Positions 9,101-15,027 of a DNA stretch of 22,051 nt are shown in pieces. The notes below the pieces were generated by a model. It did no database searches. It worked only from the letters and a program-made list of their open reading frames with translations, and was not told the origin of the DNA. The DNA lies in assembly GCF_962719845.1 (NCBI RefSeq), contig NZ_CAUIYF010000020.1, positions 1-22,051 on the forward strand, in the 5' to 3' direction. The position numbers and the translations under genes are program-made. Source of the stretch: Neisseria uirgultaei. Lineage in GTDB: Bacteria > Pseudomonadota > Gammaproteobacteria > Burkholderiales > Neisseriaceae. Each line of letters starts with the position of its first letter. The stretch's first letter is position 1.

Positions 9101-9935
9101 CATCGAAGACGATAAAAGCATCCCCATCATCCGCAACCCTGCCACGCCTGAAGATGCCGAAGCCGTGTTCTACTTCCCAGGTTGCGGTTCGGAGCGTCTG
9201 TTCAGCCAAATCGGACTTGCCGTCCAAGCCATGCTTTGGCACGTCGGCGTACAAACCGTCCTGCCGCCCGGCTATATGTGTTGCGGCTATCCGCAGGACG
9301 CGGGCGGCAATAAGGCAAAAGCCGAACAAATGAGTACCAACAACCGCGTGGCTTTCCACCGTATGGCGAACACCCTCAACTACCTCGACATTAAAACCGT
9401 CGTCGTCAGTTGCGGTACCTGCTATGACCAACTGGAAAAATACCGTTTTGAAGAAATCTTCCCAGGCTGCCGTATCATCGATATCCACGAATACCTGCTC
9501 GAAAAAGGCGTGAAACTGAACGGCGTGAAAGGTCAGCAATACCTCTACCACGACCCCTGCCATACCCCCATCAAAACCATGAACGCCACCCAAATGGCAA
9601 GCAGCCTCATGGGGCAGAAAGTCGTCTTAAGCGACCGCTGCTGCGGCGAGTCCGGTATGTTCGCCGTCAAACGCCCCGACATCGCCACACAGGTCAAGTT
9701 CCGCAAACAAGAGGAAATTGAGAAAAACCTCAAAGAGCTGCCGCAGGGCGAACCCGTCAAAATGCTGACCTCCTGCCCAGCCTGCCTACAAGGTTTGAGC
9801 CGCTACGCCGACGACAACAATATGCCTGCCGACTACATCGTCATCGAAATGGCGAAACACATCCTCGGCGAAAACTGGCTGGATGAGTTTGTAAAAAAAG
9901 CCAACAACGGCGGTGTAGAGAAAGTGTTGCTGTAA
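6102..9935 (+). CDS. FAD-linked oxidoreductase with Fe-S and CCG domains (DUF3683/YdiJ type)
   Basis: A very large, 1277-residue fused oxidoreductase. Domains in order: an N-terminal DUF3683-like region (about 1-70, IREIPYNYTSYTDREI); a PCMH-type FAD domain with IPRGGGTGYTGGAVPLDA near 200; an FAD-oxidase C-terminal domain with HMHAGDGNVHTN and SGEHGIGITKLEFL (about 690-750); two 4Fe-4S motifs starting at Cys813 (CLRCGKCKPVC) and Cys875 (CTVCHRCVKPC); and two CCG electron-transfer domains (GCG at 1028 with MCCGYPQDAGG, then CCGESGMF at 1180). The last three parts resemble GlpC/GlcF, so one chain covers what GlcD, GlcE and GlcF share. E. coli YdiJ (1018 residues), reported to act on D-2-hydroxyglutarate, has the same core. 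A D-2-hydroxyacid substrate is therefore likely but not proven here. The frame is open upstream to TTG 6042; I prefer ATG 6102. Confidence 0.88.
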   Translation: MTTTTAPQRIREIPYNYTSYTDREIVIRLLGDGAWQILQDLRGQRKTGRSARMLFEVLGDIWVVVRNPYLVDDLLEHPKRRAALVREMRHRLNEIRKRRDDNRQVDVLVAAAEKAVERFDSSFNETSQKRHQILERLSKITKPHNIMFDGLARVTHVTDATDWRVEYPFVVVNPDTEAEIAPLVRALIELDLVIIPRGGGTGYTGGAVPLDAMSAVINTEKLDKHRGVEFVELVGLDGKHPIIHCGAGVVTRRVEETAHQAGLVFAVDPTSADASCVGGNVAMNAGGKKAVLWGTALDNLAYWNMVNPQGEWLRIERVRHNFGKIHDEETAVFDVHTLDSDGINIVKTERLEIPGHKFRKVGLGKDVTDKFLSGLPGVQKEGTDGIITSVAFVLHKMPKYTRTVCMEFFGTVATATPSIVEIRDFLLAHESVRLAGLEHLDWRYVRAVGYATKAAGKGRPKMVLLADVVSDDEAAVAAAAEHICELARARDGEGFIAVSPEARKTFWLDRSRTAAIAKHTNAFKINEDVVIPLERLGEYSDGIERINIELSIQNKLKLCAALEQYLSGKLPIDKMGTDLPTAELLGERGKHALAHVSAVKARWEWLLANLDAPLTDYKARYGAAVHAAPEAKDHESCFTAFRDFRLRVSVKADVMKPLAEIFSGKTDTKIIQGLGKIHAKTVRNRVFVALHMHAGDGNVHTNIPVNSDDAEMLQTAYRSVERIMKIARSLGGVISGEHGIGITKLEFLTDEDLQPFWNYKNQVDPKHTFNRHKLMKGSDLRNAYTPSFELLGAESLIMEKSDLGTIADSVKDCLRCGKCKPVCSTHVPRANLLYSPRNKILGVGLLTEAFLYEEQTRRGVSIKHFEELMDIGDHCTVCHRCVKPCPVNIDFGDVTVAVRNYLADSGHKRFAPAASMGMAFLNATGPKTIKALRAAMIQTGFPAQNFAYKIGKLLPVGTKKQKAEPKATVGTASIKEQVIHFINRPLPKSVPAKTPRSMLGIEDDKSIPIIRNPATPEDAEAVFYFPGCGSERLFSQIGLAVQAMLWHVGVQTVLPPGYMCCGYPQDAGGNKAKAEQMSTNNRVAFHRMANTLNYLDIKTVVVSCGTCYDQLEKYRFEEIFPGCRIIDIHEYLLEKGVKLNGVKGQQYLYHDPCHTPIKTMNATQMASSLMGQKVVLSDRCCGESGMFAVKRPDIATQVKFRKQEEIEKNLKELPQGEPVKMLTSCPACLQGLSRYADDNNMPADYIVIEMAKHILGENWLDEFVKKANNGGVEKVLL

Positions 9936-9949
9936 CAACGGACACGGAA

Positions 9950-9984
9950 ATGCCGTCTGAACGCCGAAAGTCTTCAGACGGCAT
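9950..9984 (+). terminator. Inverted DUS pair after the oxidoreductase
   Basis: DUS at 9950-9961 and its inverse ending at 9984 form a 12-bp stem followed by TGTTTG. It lies 14 bases past the stop codon. Confidence 0.7.
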
Positions 9985-10023
9985 TGTTTGAACCAAATCA
10001 TCGCAATATTTTATGGAAATTTT

Positions 10024-10458
10024 ATGGATAACAAAAAAGAATTTATTAATAATTTAACAAATAGGTATATGTGGATCTATCCATTGGTCTTAAATATTCT
10101 ATTTCTACCTTTTTACCAGTCCTACCAATCTTTTTTTATTGCGCTTGGTTGTTTGTTTGCACTGGTTAGAAAAATGCAAAGCTTAGATTTTAAATTACAA
10201 AATCATATTGTATTGTTAAATATAAAAAGTGCTTGGGCAGATAAAAAAGTATTTTTGATTAGGATAGTAGTGTCATGGTTGGCGGTAATGGAAATATGGA
10301 TGTGTTTTATTTCGGAATCATCAACGTGGGTATGCGGTGCTTTTTGTTTAAATAGTGAAATATTGGAAAAAATTTTTCGTGGCTTTGGTTATTCTGGTAG
10401 TTTATATTTTTTATTTATATTGATGATTGATCTCAATAAGTTAAGAGAGAGTATTTGA
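10024..10458 (+). CDS. AT-rich small membrane protein, unknown
   Basis: A 144-residue protein with no family I recognise. It has hydrophobic stretches at about residues 17-31, 34-48, 77-96 and 122-136, so four spans are likely, with a Lys-rich N-terminus (MDNKKEF) and a polar middle. Codon use is strongly A/T-ending (AAT, TTA, ATA, AGG), quite unlike the GC-rich genes on both sides, which suggests acquisition from elsewhere. I chose the ATG at 10024 over an in-frame TTG at 9988, since the TTG lies at the edge of the DUS hairpin. The ribosome site is weak (GGAA). It could be an immunity-type or orphan cargo gene, but nothing in the sequence proves it. Confidence 0.65.
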   Translation: MDNKKEFINNLTNRYMWIYPLVLNILFLPFYQSYQSFFIALGCLFALVRKMQSLDFKLQNHIVLLNIKSAWADKKVFLIRIVVSWLAVMEIWMCFISESSTWVCGAFCLNSEILEKIFRGFGYSGSLYFLFILMIDLNKLRESI

Positions 10459-10498
10459 ATTTCATTTTTTGTTTGACTTAAACTCAAGGAGAATAACA

Positions 10499-10561
10499 AT
10501 GATTGGTAGTGGTGATACTAAACAATGCAAAAAATTTTCTGCATACCTACCCGAATCATGA
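10499..10561 (+). CDS. 20-codon ORF overlapping the dusC start
   Basis: A short frame (starts MIGSGDTKQC, ends AYLPES) that has the best ribosome site in the area: AAGGAG seven bases before its ATG. Its TGA (10559-10561) overlaps the dusC ATG (10558-10560) as ATGA, which is the usual arrangement for translational coupling. It may be a leader peptide that feeds ribosomes to dusC, or the broken front of a lost AT-rich gene. No homologue is recognised. Confidence 0.4.
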   Translation: MIGSGDTKQCKKFSAYLPES

Positions 10562-11559
10562 TTGACGGACAAACAAACGAACCCAAACAAAAAACCCGAA
10601 TCATCCTTGCCCCTATGCAAGGTCTGATAGACGATGTGATGCGCGACCTGCTGACACGGATAGGCGGCTACGACGAATGCGTCAGCGAATTTGTACGCAT
10701 TACCCATACCGTGCATTCCCGCGCCACATGGTTAAAATATGTCCCCGAAATCGCCAACGGAAACAAAACGTTTTCCGGCACGCCCTGCACCGTCCAGCTT
10801 TTGGGCAGCGATGCAGACAATATGGCGGCGAATGCGCTGGAAGCCGTCCGCTTCGGTGCGAACAAAATCGATTTGAACTTCGGCTGCCCCGCGCCCACCG
10901 TCAACAAACACAAAGGCGGCGCAATACTTTTAAAAGAGCCGCAACTGATATTCCACATCGTCAAAACGATGCGCGAACGTTTGCCCGCACATATTCCGCT
11001 GACGGGAAAAATGCGGCTCGGCTATGAAGACAAAAGCCCTGCTTTGGAATGCGCCTGTGCGATTGCCGAAGGGGGCGCGTGCGGACTGACCGTACACGCG
11101 CGTACCAAAGCCGAGGGTTACGAACCGCCGGCGCATTGGGAATGGATACGCAAAATCCGCGATACCGTCAATATTCCCGTTACCGCCAACGGCGACGTTT
11201 TCAGCCTGCAAGACTATATCAGCATCAAAACAATCAGCGGCTGCAACAGCGTCATGCTGGGGCGAGGCGCGGTCATCCGCCCCGATTTGGCGCGCCAAAT
11301 CAAGCAGTATGAAAGCGGCCTGCCCGTTACGGATACCGATTTTGCCGAAATTTCCAAATGGATACGGCTCTTTTTCGATTTATGCCTGGCAAAAGAGGCA
11401 AACAATAAATACCCGATCGCCCGTCTTAAGCAATGGCTGGGCATGATGAAAAAAACGTTCGACCCGGCGCAAACGCTGTTTGACCGCGTCCGAACGGTTA
11501 AGGATGCGGATGAAGTACGCCGAATCCTAAACGCATTTGAGCATGAGATGAATGTTTGA
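10558..11559 (+). CDS. dusC: tRNA-dihydrouridine synthase, DusC type
   Basis: A 333-residue FMN enzyme that reduces uridine to dihydrouridine in the tRNA D-loop. The TIM-barrel signature is clear: LAPMQGLIDDVMRDLL at the start, NFGCPAPTVNKHKGG with the catalytic Cys, KMRLGYED, LTVHARTKAEGY, and TANGDVFS followed by SVMLGRGAVIRPDL for phosphate binding. The QGLID start and the C-terminal length place it nearer DusC (315 residues in E. coli, position U16) than DusA or DusB. The frame is also open from an ATG at 10525 (344 residues). I prefer 10558 because of its ATGA overlap with the preceding short ORF, but the choice is open. The inverted DUS at 11583 ends it. Confidence 0.88.
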   Translation: MIDGQTNEPKQKTRIILAPMQGLIDDVMRDLLTRIGGYDECVSEFVRITHTVHSRATWLKYVPEIANGNKTFSGTPCTVQLLGSDADNMAANALEAVRFGANKIDLNFGCPAPTVNKHKGGAILLKEPQLIFHIVKTMRERLPAHIPLTGKMRLGYEDKSPALECACAIAEGGACGLTVHARTKAEGYEPPAHWEWIRKIRDTVNIPVTANGDVFSLQDYISIKTISGCNSVMLGRGAVIRPDLARQIKQYESGLPVTDTDFAEISKWIRLFFDLCLAKEANNKYPIARLKQWLGMMKKTFDPAQTLFDRVRTVKDADEVRRILNAFEHEMNV

Positions 11560-11582
11560 CTGTCTCCCATGCTTCAAAGCAA

Positions 11583-11611
11583 ATGCCGTCTGAAAATCTT
11601 TCAGACGGCAT
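11583..11611. terminator. Bidirectional inverted DUS terminator
   Basis: A DUS pair with a 5-base loop between the convergent dusC and the small minus-strand gene ending at 11621. On the plus strand the stem is followed by TTTCATATCTTT, so it best serves dusC. Confidence 0.75.
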
Positions 11612-11620
11612 TTCATATCT

Positions 11621-11803
11621 TTATTGCCGCTTTTCTTCCGTATCCGGCGTATTTTTGTTTTTCAGCTTCGCACCCAAGCCCAAACGTCTTTCATAATCCG
11701 ATTGGGGGGTATCGTCTTCCTGCATGCCGAATGCGCTGGCATTGACCCACAGCGACAGCAGCGAAACGATAAAGGCGAAAAAGCCGACTACATACCAAAA
11801 CAT
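11621..11803 (-). CDS. Small single-span membrane protein
   Basis: A 60-residue protein: a hydrophobic segment at residues 2-20 (FWYVVGFFAFIVSLLSLWV) followed by a polar, charged tail (QEDDTPQSDYERRLGLGAKLKN). It is probably anchored by the N-terminal span. A strong ribosome site (GGGAGG) precedes the ATG. I do not recognise the family and give no function. Bases 11804-11922 upstream hold no gene. Confidence 0.65.
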   Translation of the reverse strand: MFWYVVGFFAFIVSLLSLWVNASAFGMQEDDTPQSDYERRLGLGAKLKNKNTPDTEEKRQ

Positions 11804-11922
11804 TGCCCCTCCCGATTTGTTAAAATCATATCAAATACGGTACTGAATCTACCACAAGCCCATGGTCAAATAAATCTTCTACCCGCATTATTTCATTCAT
11901 TTACTTTGGAAATAAAAAAGGA

Positions 11923-11953
11923 CACCTGAAAATTTTGCAAAACTTTTCAGATG
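11923..11953 (-). terminator. Intrinsic terminator of the Cys-rich small gene
   Basis: On the minus strand an imperfect stem (CATCTGAAAA with TTTTCAGGTG, one G-U pair) is followed by TCCTTTTTTATTT. It lies just past the stop of the 47-residue gene at 11975, and supports that this tiny ORF is transcribed. Confidence 0.75.
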
Positions 11954-11974
11954 CCCCGATTTGACGTATTCGAA

Positions 11975-12118
11975 TCAGCCGCCGCACGCACCGCAGCAGC
12001 CGCCCTCGCTGTGTCCGCCTTTTTTATCGTCGCCGGCAACGGGCAATTCGACTTCTTCATTTGTTTTTTCTGCATTTTCGGGCAGGTCGTTGACTTTGAT
12101 TTTAGCAGTTTCGCTCAT
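11975..12118 (-). CDS. 47-residue Cys/Gly-rich small protein
   Basis: A short acidic protein (starts MSETAKIKVND) that ends in GGHSEGGCCGACGG. The three cysteines and a nearby histidine (His36, Cys41, Cys42, Cys45) look like a metal or cluster site. Support for a real gene: GAGGTAAGGAA directly before the ATG, and a good intrinsic terminator right after the stop. It has no signal peptide or span, so it is probably cytoplasmic. The family is not recognised. The start is the only ATG in frame here. Confidence 0.65.
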   Translation of the reverse strand: MSETAKIKVNDLPENAEKTNEEVELPVAGDDKKGGHSEGGCCGACGG

Positions 12119-12204
12119 TTCCTTACCTCATTTGGAAAACGGTTTGAAAGATTCAGGAATATAGCATATTTAATCCAGACCTGAAAAGGAAAGCCGTATG
12201 CAAA

Positions 12205-12241
12205 ATGCCGTCTGAAGCCCAATCAGGGCTTCAGACGGCAT
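12205..12241 (-). terminator. Inverted DUS terminator of greA
   Basis: DUS pair whose stem is lengthened by GCCC/GGGC to 16 bp around a 5-base loop. On the minus strand it is followed by TTTTGC. It lies 12 bases past the greA stop. Confidence 0.75.
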
Positions 12242-12253
12242 TTTGCCGCCGAA

Positions 12254-12730
12254 TCAAATATATTGAACTTCGATAATGTCGTATTCGCGCACGCCGCCCG
12301 GTGCCTGAACTTCCGCCGTATCCCCTTCTTCCTTGCCGATTAAGGCGCGTGCAATCGGAGAGCCGACATAGATTTTGCCCTGTTTGATATCCGCTTCGTC
12401 TTCGCCGACAATTTGGTAGGTAACGTGTTCTTCCGTTTCCAAATCTTCCAGCGTAACCGTCGTACCGAACACGATTTTTCCTTCGGCATGGATTTCGGTC
12501 GGATTGATAATATGGGCAACGGAAAGTTTGTGTTCCAGCTCGGAAATGCGGCCCTCGATAAAGCCTTGGCGTTCTTTGGCGGCTTCGTATTCCGCGTTTT
12601 CGGACAAATCTCCGTGTGATCTGGCTTCGGCGATCGCTTCGATCACTTCGGGGCGCGCCACGCTTTTGAGCTGCTGCAATTCCTGTTTCAGCAATTCCGC
12701 ACCGCGTACGGTCAGGGGGATTTTTTGCAT
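12254..12730 (-). CDS. greA: Transcription elongation factor GreA
   Basis: A 158-residue factor, identical in length to E. coli GreA. It enters the RNA polymerase secondary channel and triggers cleavage of backtracked RNA. The N-terminal coiled coil contains SHGDLSENAEYEAAKERQGFIEGRI with the acidic tip residues Asp and Glu. The C-terminal FKBP-like domain ends in SPIARALIGKEEGDTAEVQAPGGVREYDIIEVQYI. The frame is open further upstream (to 12868), but those codons run through the leader terminator stem, so the ATG at 12728-12730 with GGAG upstream is right. The leader has its own promoter and an attenuator-like hairpin. Confidence 0.97.
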   Translation of the reverse strand: MQKIPLTVRGAELLKQELQQLKSVARPEVIEAIAEARSHGDLSENAEYEAAKERQGFIEGRISELEHKLSVAHIINPTEIHAEGKIVFGTTVTLEDLETEEHVTYQIVGEDEADIKQGKIYVGSPIARALIGKEEGDTAEVQAPGGVREYDIIEVQYI

Positions 12731-12810
12731 CGGTCTTTTTTCTCCATATTCCGGCACACCGGTTTGCGGCAGCAAGCATCCCGCGTACCGTCTTGCTTTG
12801 TGCGTCCGGA

Positions 12811-12854
12811 TATTAAAATAAAAATACAAGCCGCCCGGAAAATCGGCGGCTTGT
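12811..12854 (-). terminator. Terminator in the greA leader (attenuator or short leader RNA)
   Basis: On the minus strand a perfect 10-bp GC-rich stem (ACAAGCCGCC / GGCGGCTTGT) with a 9-base loop is followed by ATTTTTATTTTAATA. It begins only about 13 bases after the predicted greA start point and lies about 80 bases before the greA ATG. No gene lies between the promoter and this terminator, so it would make a short RNA of about 50 nt and limit greA read-through. Confidence 0.8.
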
Positions 12855-12873
12855 CTGTCGTTGAACAACGGCT

Positions 12874-12901
12874 ATTCTACCAAATTCTATGAAATTGGCA
12901 A
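12874..12901 (-). promoter_or_regulatory. Sigma70 promoter of greA
   Basis: On the minus strand: TTGCCA (12896-12901) and TAGAAT (12874-12879), each 5 of 6 to consensus, with 16 bp between. The predicted start is near 12867, directly ahead of the leader terminator. The 12902-13057 stretch is AT-rich and shows no gene. Confidence 0.75.
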
Positions 12902-13057
12902 TCGTGCCGTGCCGCCGGCAAACGCGCCATGTCCGCAACAAAAGCCGAAAATATGCCCGCAAAAAAATTTTAGAAACAAAAAATTTAAAAATAATCAATT
13001 TTCAGCACAAAAAACCACATTCACGGACTTTAAAACCGAAAATGCCAAACCTGAGAT

Positions 13058-13086
13058 TTTTCAGACGGCATTTGCACCAGTATAAT
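13058..13086 (+). promoter_or_regulatory. Promoter of aroA
   Basis: A perfect -10 TATAAT (13081-13086) with a 17-bp spacer to TTTTCA (13058-13063, 4 of 6). A full DUS (inverse form, 13060-13071) overlaps the -35 and spacer. Start predicted near 13093, about 30 bases before the aroA ATG. Confidence 0.65.
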
Positions 13087-13121
13087 GCAGTCTGTCTTTA
13101 TCCCTATATTTACGTTTTGCC

Positions 13122-14423
13122 ATGACCGAATCCGTCCGCCTCCCCGCCGCCCGTCTCAAACCTTCCACCGTCGCCCTGCCCGGCTCCAAAAGCATCAGCA
13201 ACCGCACCCTGCTGCTCGCCGCCTTGTCCGACAATGCTTGCGAAATCCATTCCCTGCTCAAATCCGACGATACCGACCGTATGCTCGAAGCACTCGATAA
13301 ACTCGGCGTTCAAATCGAACATCTTGCCGAAGGCCGTCTGAAAGTACACGGCACAGGCGGACGTTTCCCCAACCGCTCTGCCGATTTGTTTTTGGGCAAC
13401 GCGGGCACGGCGTTCCGTCCGCTGACCGCCGCACTGGCTGTTTTGGGCGGCGATTATCATCTGCACGGCGTGCCTCGTATGCACGAACGTCCCATCGGCG
13501 ATCTGGTCGATGCGCTGCGGATTGGCGGCGCCGATGTCGAATATCTCGGCAACGAACACTATCCGCCGCTTCATATCGGCGAACGCCAAGACAACGGCGA
13601 ACGCGTGATTCCGATTAAAGGCAATGTGTCCAGCCAGTTTCTGACCGCCCTTTTGATGGCGTTGCCTCTGACCGGGCAGGCGTTTGAAATCCGTATGGTC
13701 GGCGAGTTGATTTCCAAGCCCTATATCGACATCACTTTGAAACTGATGGCGCAATTCGGCGTACAGGTTGCCAATGAAGACTACCGCGTCTTCAAAATCC
13801 CTGCCGATGCGCACTACCACGCGCCCGAACACTTGCACGTCGAAGGCGATGCCTCCGGCGCGTCCTACTTCCTCGCAGCCGGTTTGATTGCCGCCACGCC
13901 CGTCCGCGTTACCGGCATCGGCGCAAACAGCATACAGGGCGATGTCGCCTTTGCCCGCGAGCTGGAAAAAATCGGTGCGGACGTGGTGTGGGGCGAAAAC
14001 TTCGTCGAAGTCTCGCGCCCGAAAGAACGTGCCGTCCTAGCCTTTGATTTGGATGCGAACCATATCCCCGATGCCGCCATGACCCTTGCCATCGTCGCGC
14101 TTGCCACAGGGCAAACCTGCACGCTTCGCAACATCGGTTCGTGGCGCGTCAAGGAAACCGACCGCATTGCCGCAATGGCGAACGAGTTGCGCAAACTCGG
14201 TGCAAAAGTCGCCGAAGAAGCCGAAGCAATTCACATCACCCCGCCCGAAACGCTGACGCCCGACGCCGTCATCGACACTTACGACGACCACCGCATGGCG
14301 ATGTGTTTCTCGCTGGTTTCGCTGTTGGGCGTACCCGTCGTCATCAATGACCCGAAATGCACCCATAAAACCTTCCCGACTTATTTCGACGTGTTCTCTT
14401 CGCTGACCGAAACAGCGGAATAA
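13122..14423 (+). CDS. aroA: 5-enolpyruvylshikimate-3-phosphate synthase
   Basis: A 433-residue cytoplasmic enzyme of the shikimate pathway that joins phosphoenolpyruvate to shikimate-3-phosphate, on the way to chorismate and aromatic amino acids. Signatures: GSKSISNRTLLLAAL (21-35, Lys/Ser/Arg for shikimate-3-phosphate), LGNAGTAFRPLTAAL (from 91), RMHERPIGDLV, SSQFLTALLMALP, the catalytic Asp at about 317 in NHIPDAAMT, RVKETDRI, and DTYDDHRMAM near the end. Length is typical (E. coli 427). In class I enzymes the LGNAGTA segment governs glyphosate binding, and the usual sensitive Gly and Ala are here. An 'AG' variant of the DUS lies in frame at 13331-13342. It is a stand-alone gene with its own promoter. 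Confidence 0.97.
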   Translation: MTESVRLPAARLKPSTVALPGSKSISNRTLLLAALSDNACEIHSLLKSDDTDRMLEALDKLGVQIEHLAEGRLKVHGTGGRFPNRSADLFLGNAGTAFRPLTAALAVLGGDYHLHGVPRMHERPIGDLVDALRIGGADVEYLGNEHYPPLHIGERQDNGERVIPIKGNVSSQFLTALLMALPLTGQAFEIRMVGELISKPYIDITLKLMAQFGVQVANEDYRVFKIPADAHYHAPEHLHVEGDASGASYFLAAGLIAATPVRVTGIGANSIQGDVAFARELEKIGADVVWGENFVEVSRPKERAVLAFDLDANHIPDAAMTLAIVALATGQTCTLRNIGSWRVKETDRIAAMANELRKLGAKVAEEAEAIHITPPETLTPDAVIDTYDDHRMAMCFSLVSLLGVPVVINDPKCTHKTFPTYFDVFSSLTETAE

Positions 14424-14432
14424 GGCGGAAAA

Positions 14433-14470
14433 ATGCCGTCTGAAACCCGAAACAGGGCTTCAGACGGCAT
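14433..14470. terminator. Inverted DUS between convergent aroA and purE
   Basis: DUS at 14433-14444 and its inverse ending at 14470, the stem extended by further pairing (ACCC / GGGCT region). It lies between two convergent genes and can end both. Confidence 0.75.
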
Positions 14471-14494
14471 TTGTGTATTCGCGGACGGCGGGTT

Positions 14495-14980
14495 TTAAAT
14501 CTGTTCCAATTCCATATTCAAAACAGCCTGTTCCTGTTTGGCGCGGAAGTCTGCCAGTTTTTGCGCCAGTTCGGGATTTTCATTGGCCAGCATGGAAACG
14601 GCAAACAATGCCGCATTGGCCGCGCCTGCCTCGCCGATGGCGAAGGTGGCGACGGGTACGCCTTTGGGCATTTGTACAATCGATAAAAGCGAATCTTCGC
14701 CGCGCAGGTATTTGCTGGGGACGGGTACGCCCAAAACGGGGACGGTGGTCTTGGCGGCAACCATACCGGGCAGGTGCGCCGCGCCGCCCGCACCCGCGAT
14801 GATGGCTTTGATGCCGCGCGCCCGTGCGGTTTCGGCGTATTGGAACATTAAATCCGGGGTGCGGTGTGCGGAAACGACGCGCGCCTCATATTCTACGCCG
14901 AAGTCTTCAAGAAACTGCGCTGCCTGCCGCATAACGGGCCAATCGCTGTTGCTGCCCATAATGATGCCGATTTGTATCAT
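14495..14980 (-). CDS. purE: N5-carboxyaminoimidazole ribonucleotide mutase
   Basis: A 161-residue class I PurE, the usual size. It converts N5-CAIR to CAIR in purine synthesis. Motifs: GIIMGSNSDWP at the start, SAHRTPDLMFQYA, AGAGGAAHLPGMVAAKT, and GVPVPSKYLRGEDSLLSIVQMPKGVPVATFAIGEAGAANAALF. The frame is open upstream to 15145, but the ATG at 14978-14980 with a perfect AGGAGG four bases away is the start. It is the last gene of a minus-strand run with a 47-bp gap from the TPR gene and no terminator between. purK, its usual partner, is not in the window. Confidence 0.97.
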   Translation of the reverse strand: MIQIGIIMGSNSDWPVMRQAAQFLEDFGVEYEARVVSAHRTPDLMFQYAETARARGIKAIIAGAGGAAHLPGMVAAKTTVPVLGVPVPSKYLRGEDSLLSIVQMPKGVPVATFAIGEAGAANAALFAVSMLANENPELAQKLADFRAKQEQAVLNMELEQI

Positions 14981-15027
14981 AAATCCTCCTTGGTGCGGAT
15001 GGGGTAAAAAGCGGAAAAATGGAAAAA

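Noticed and set aside
12731..12868. N-terminal extension of the greA frame
   Set aside because: It runs through the leader hairpin and T-run; GreA length matches the inner ATG exactly.
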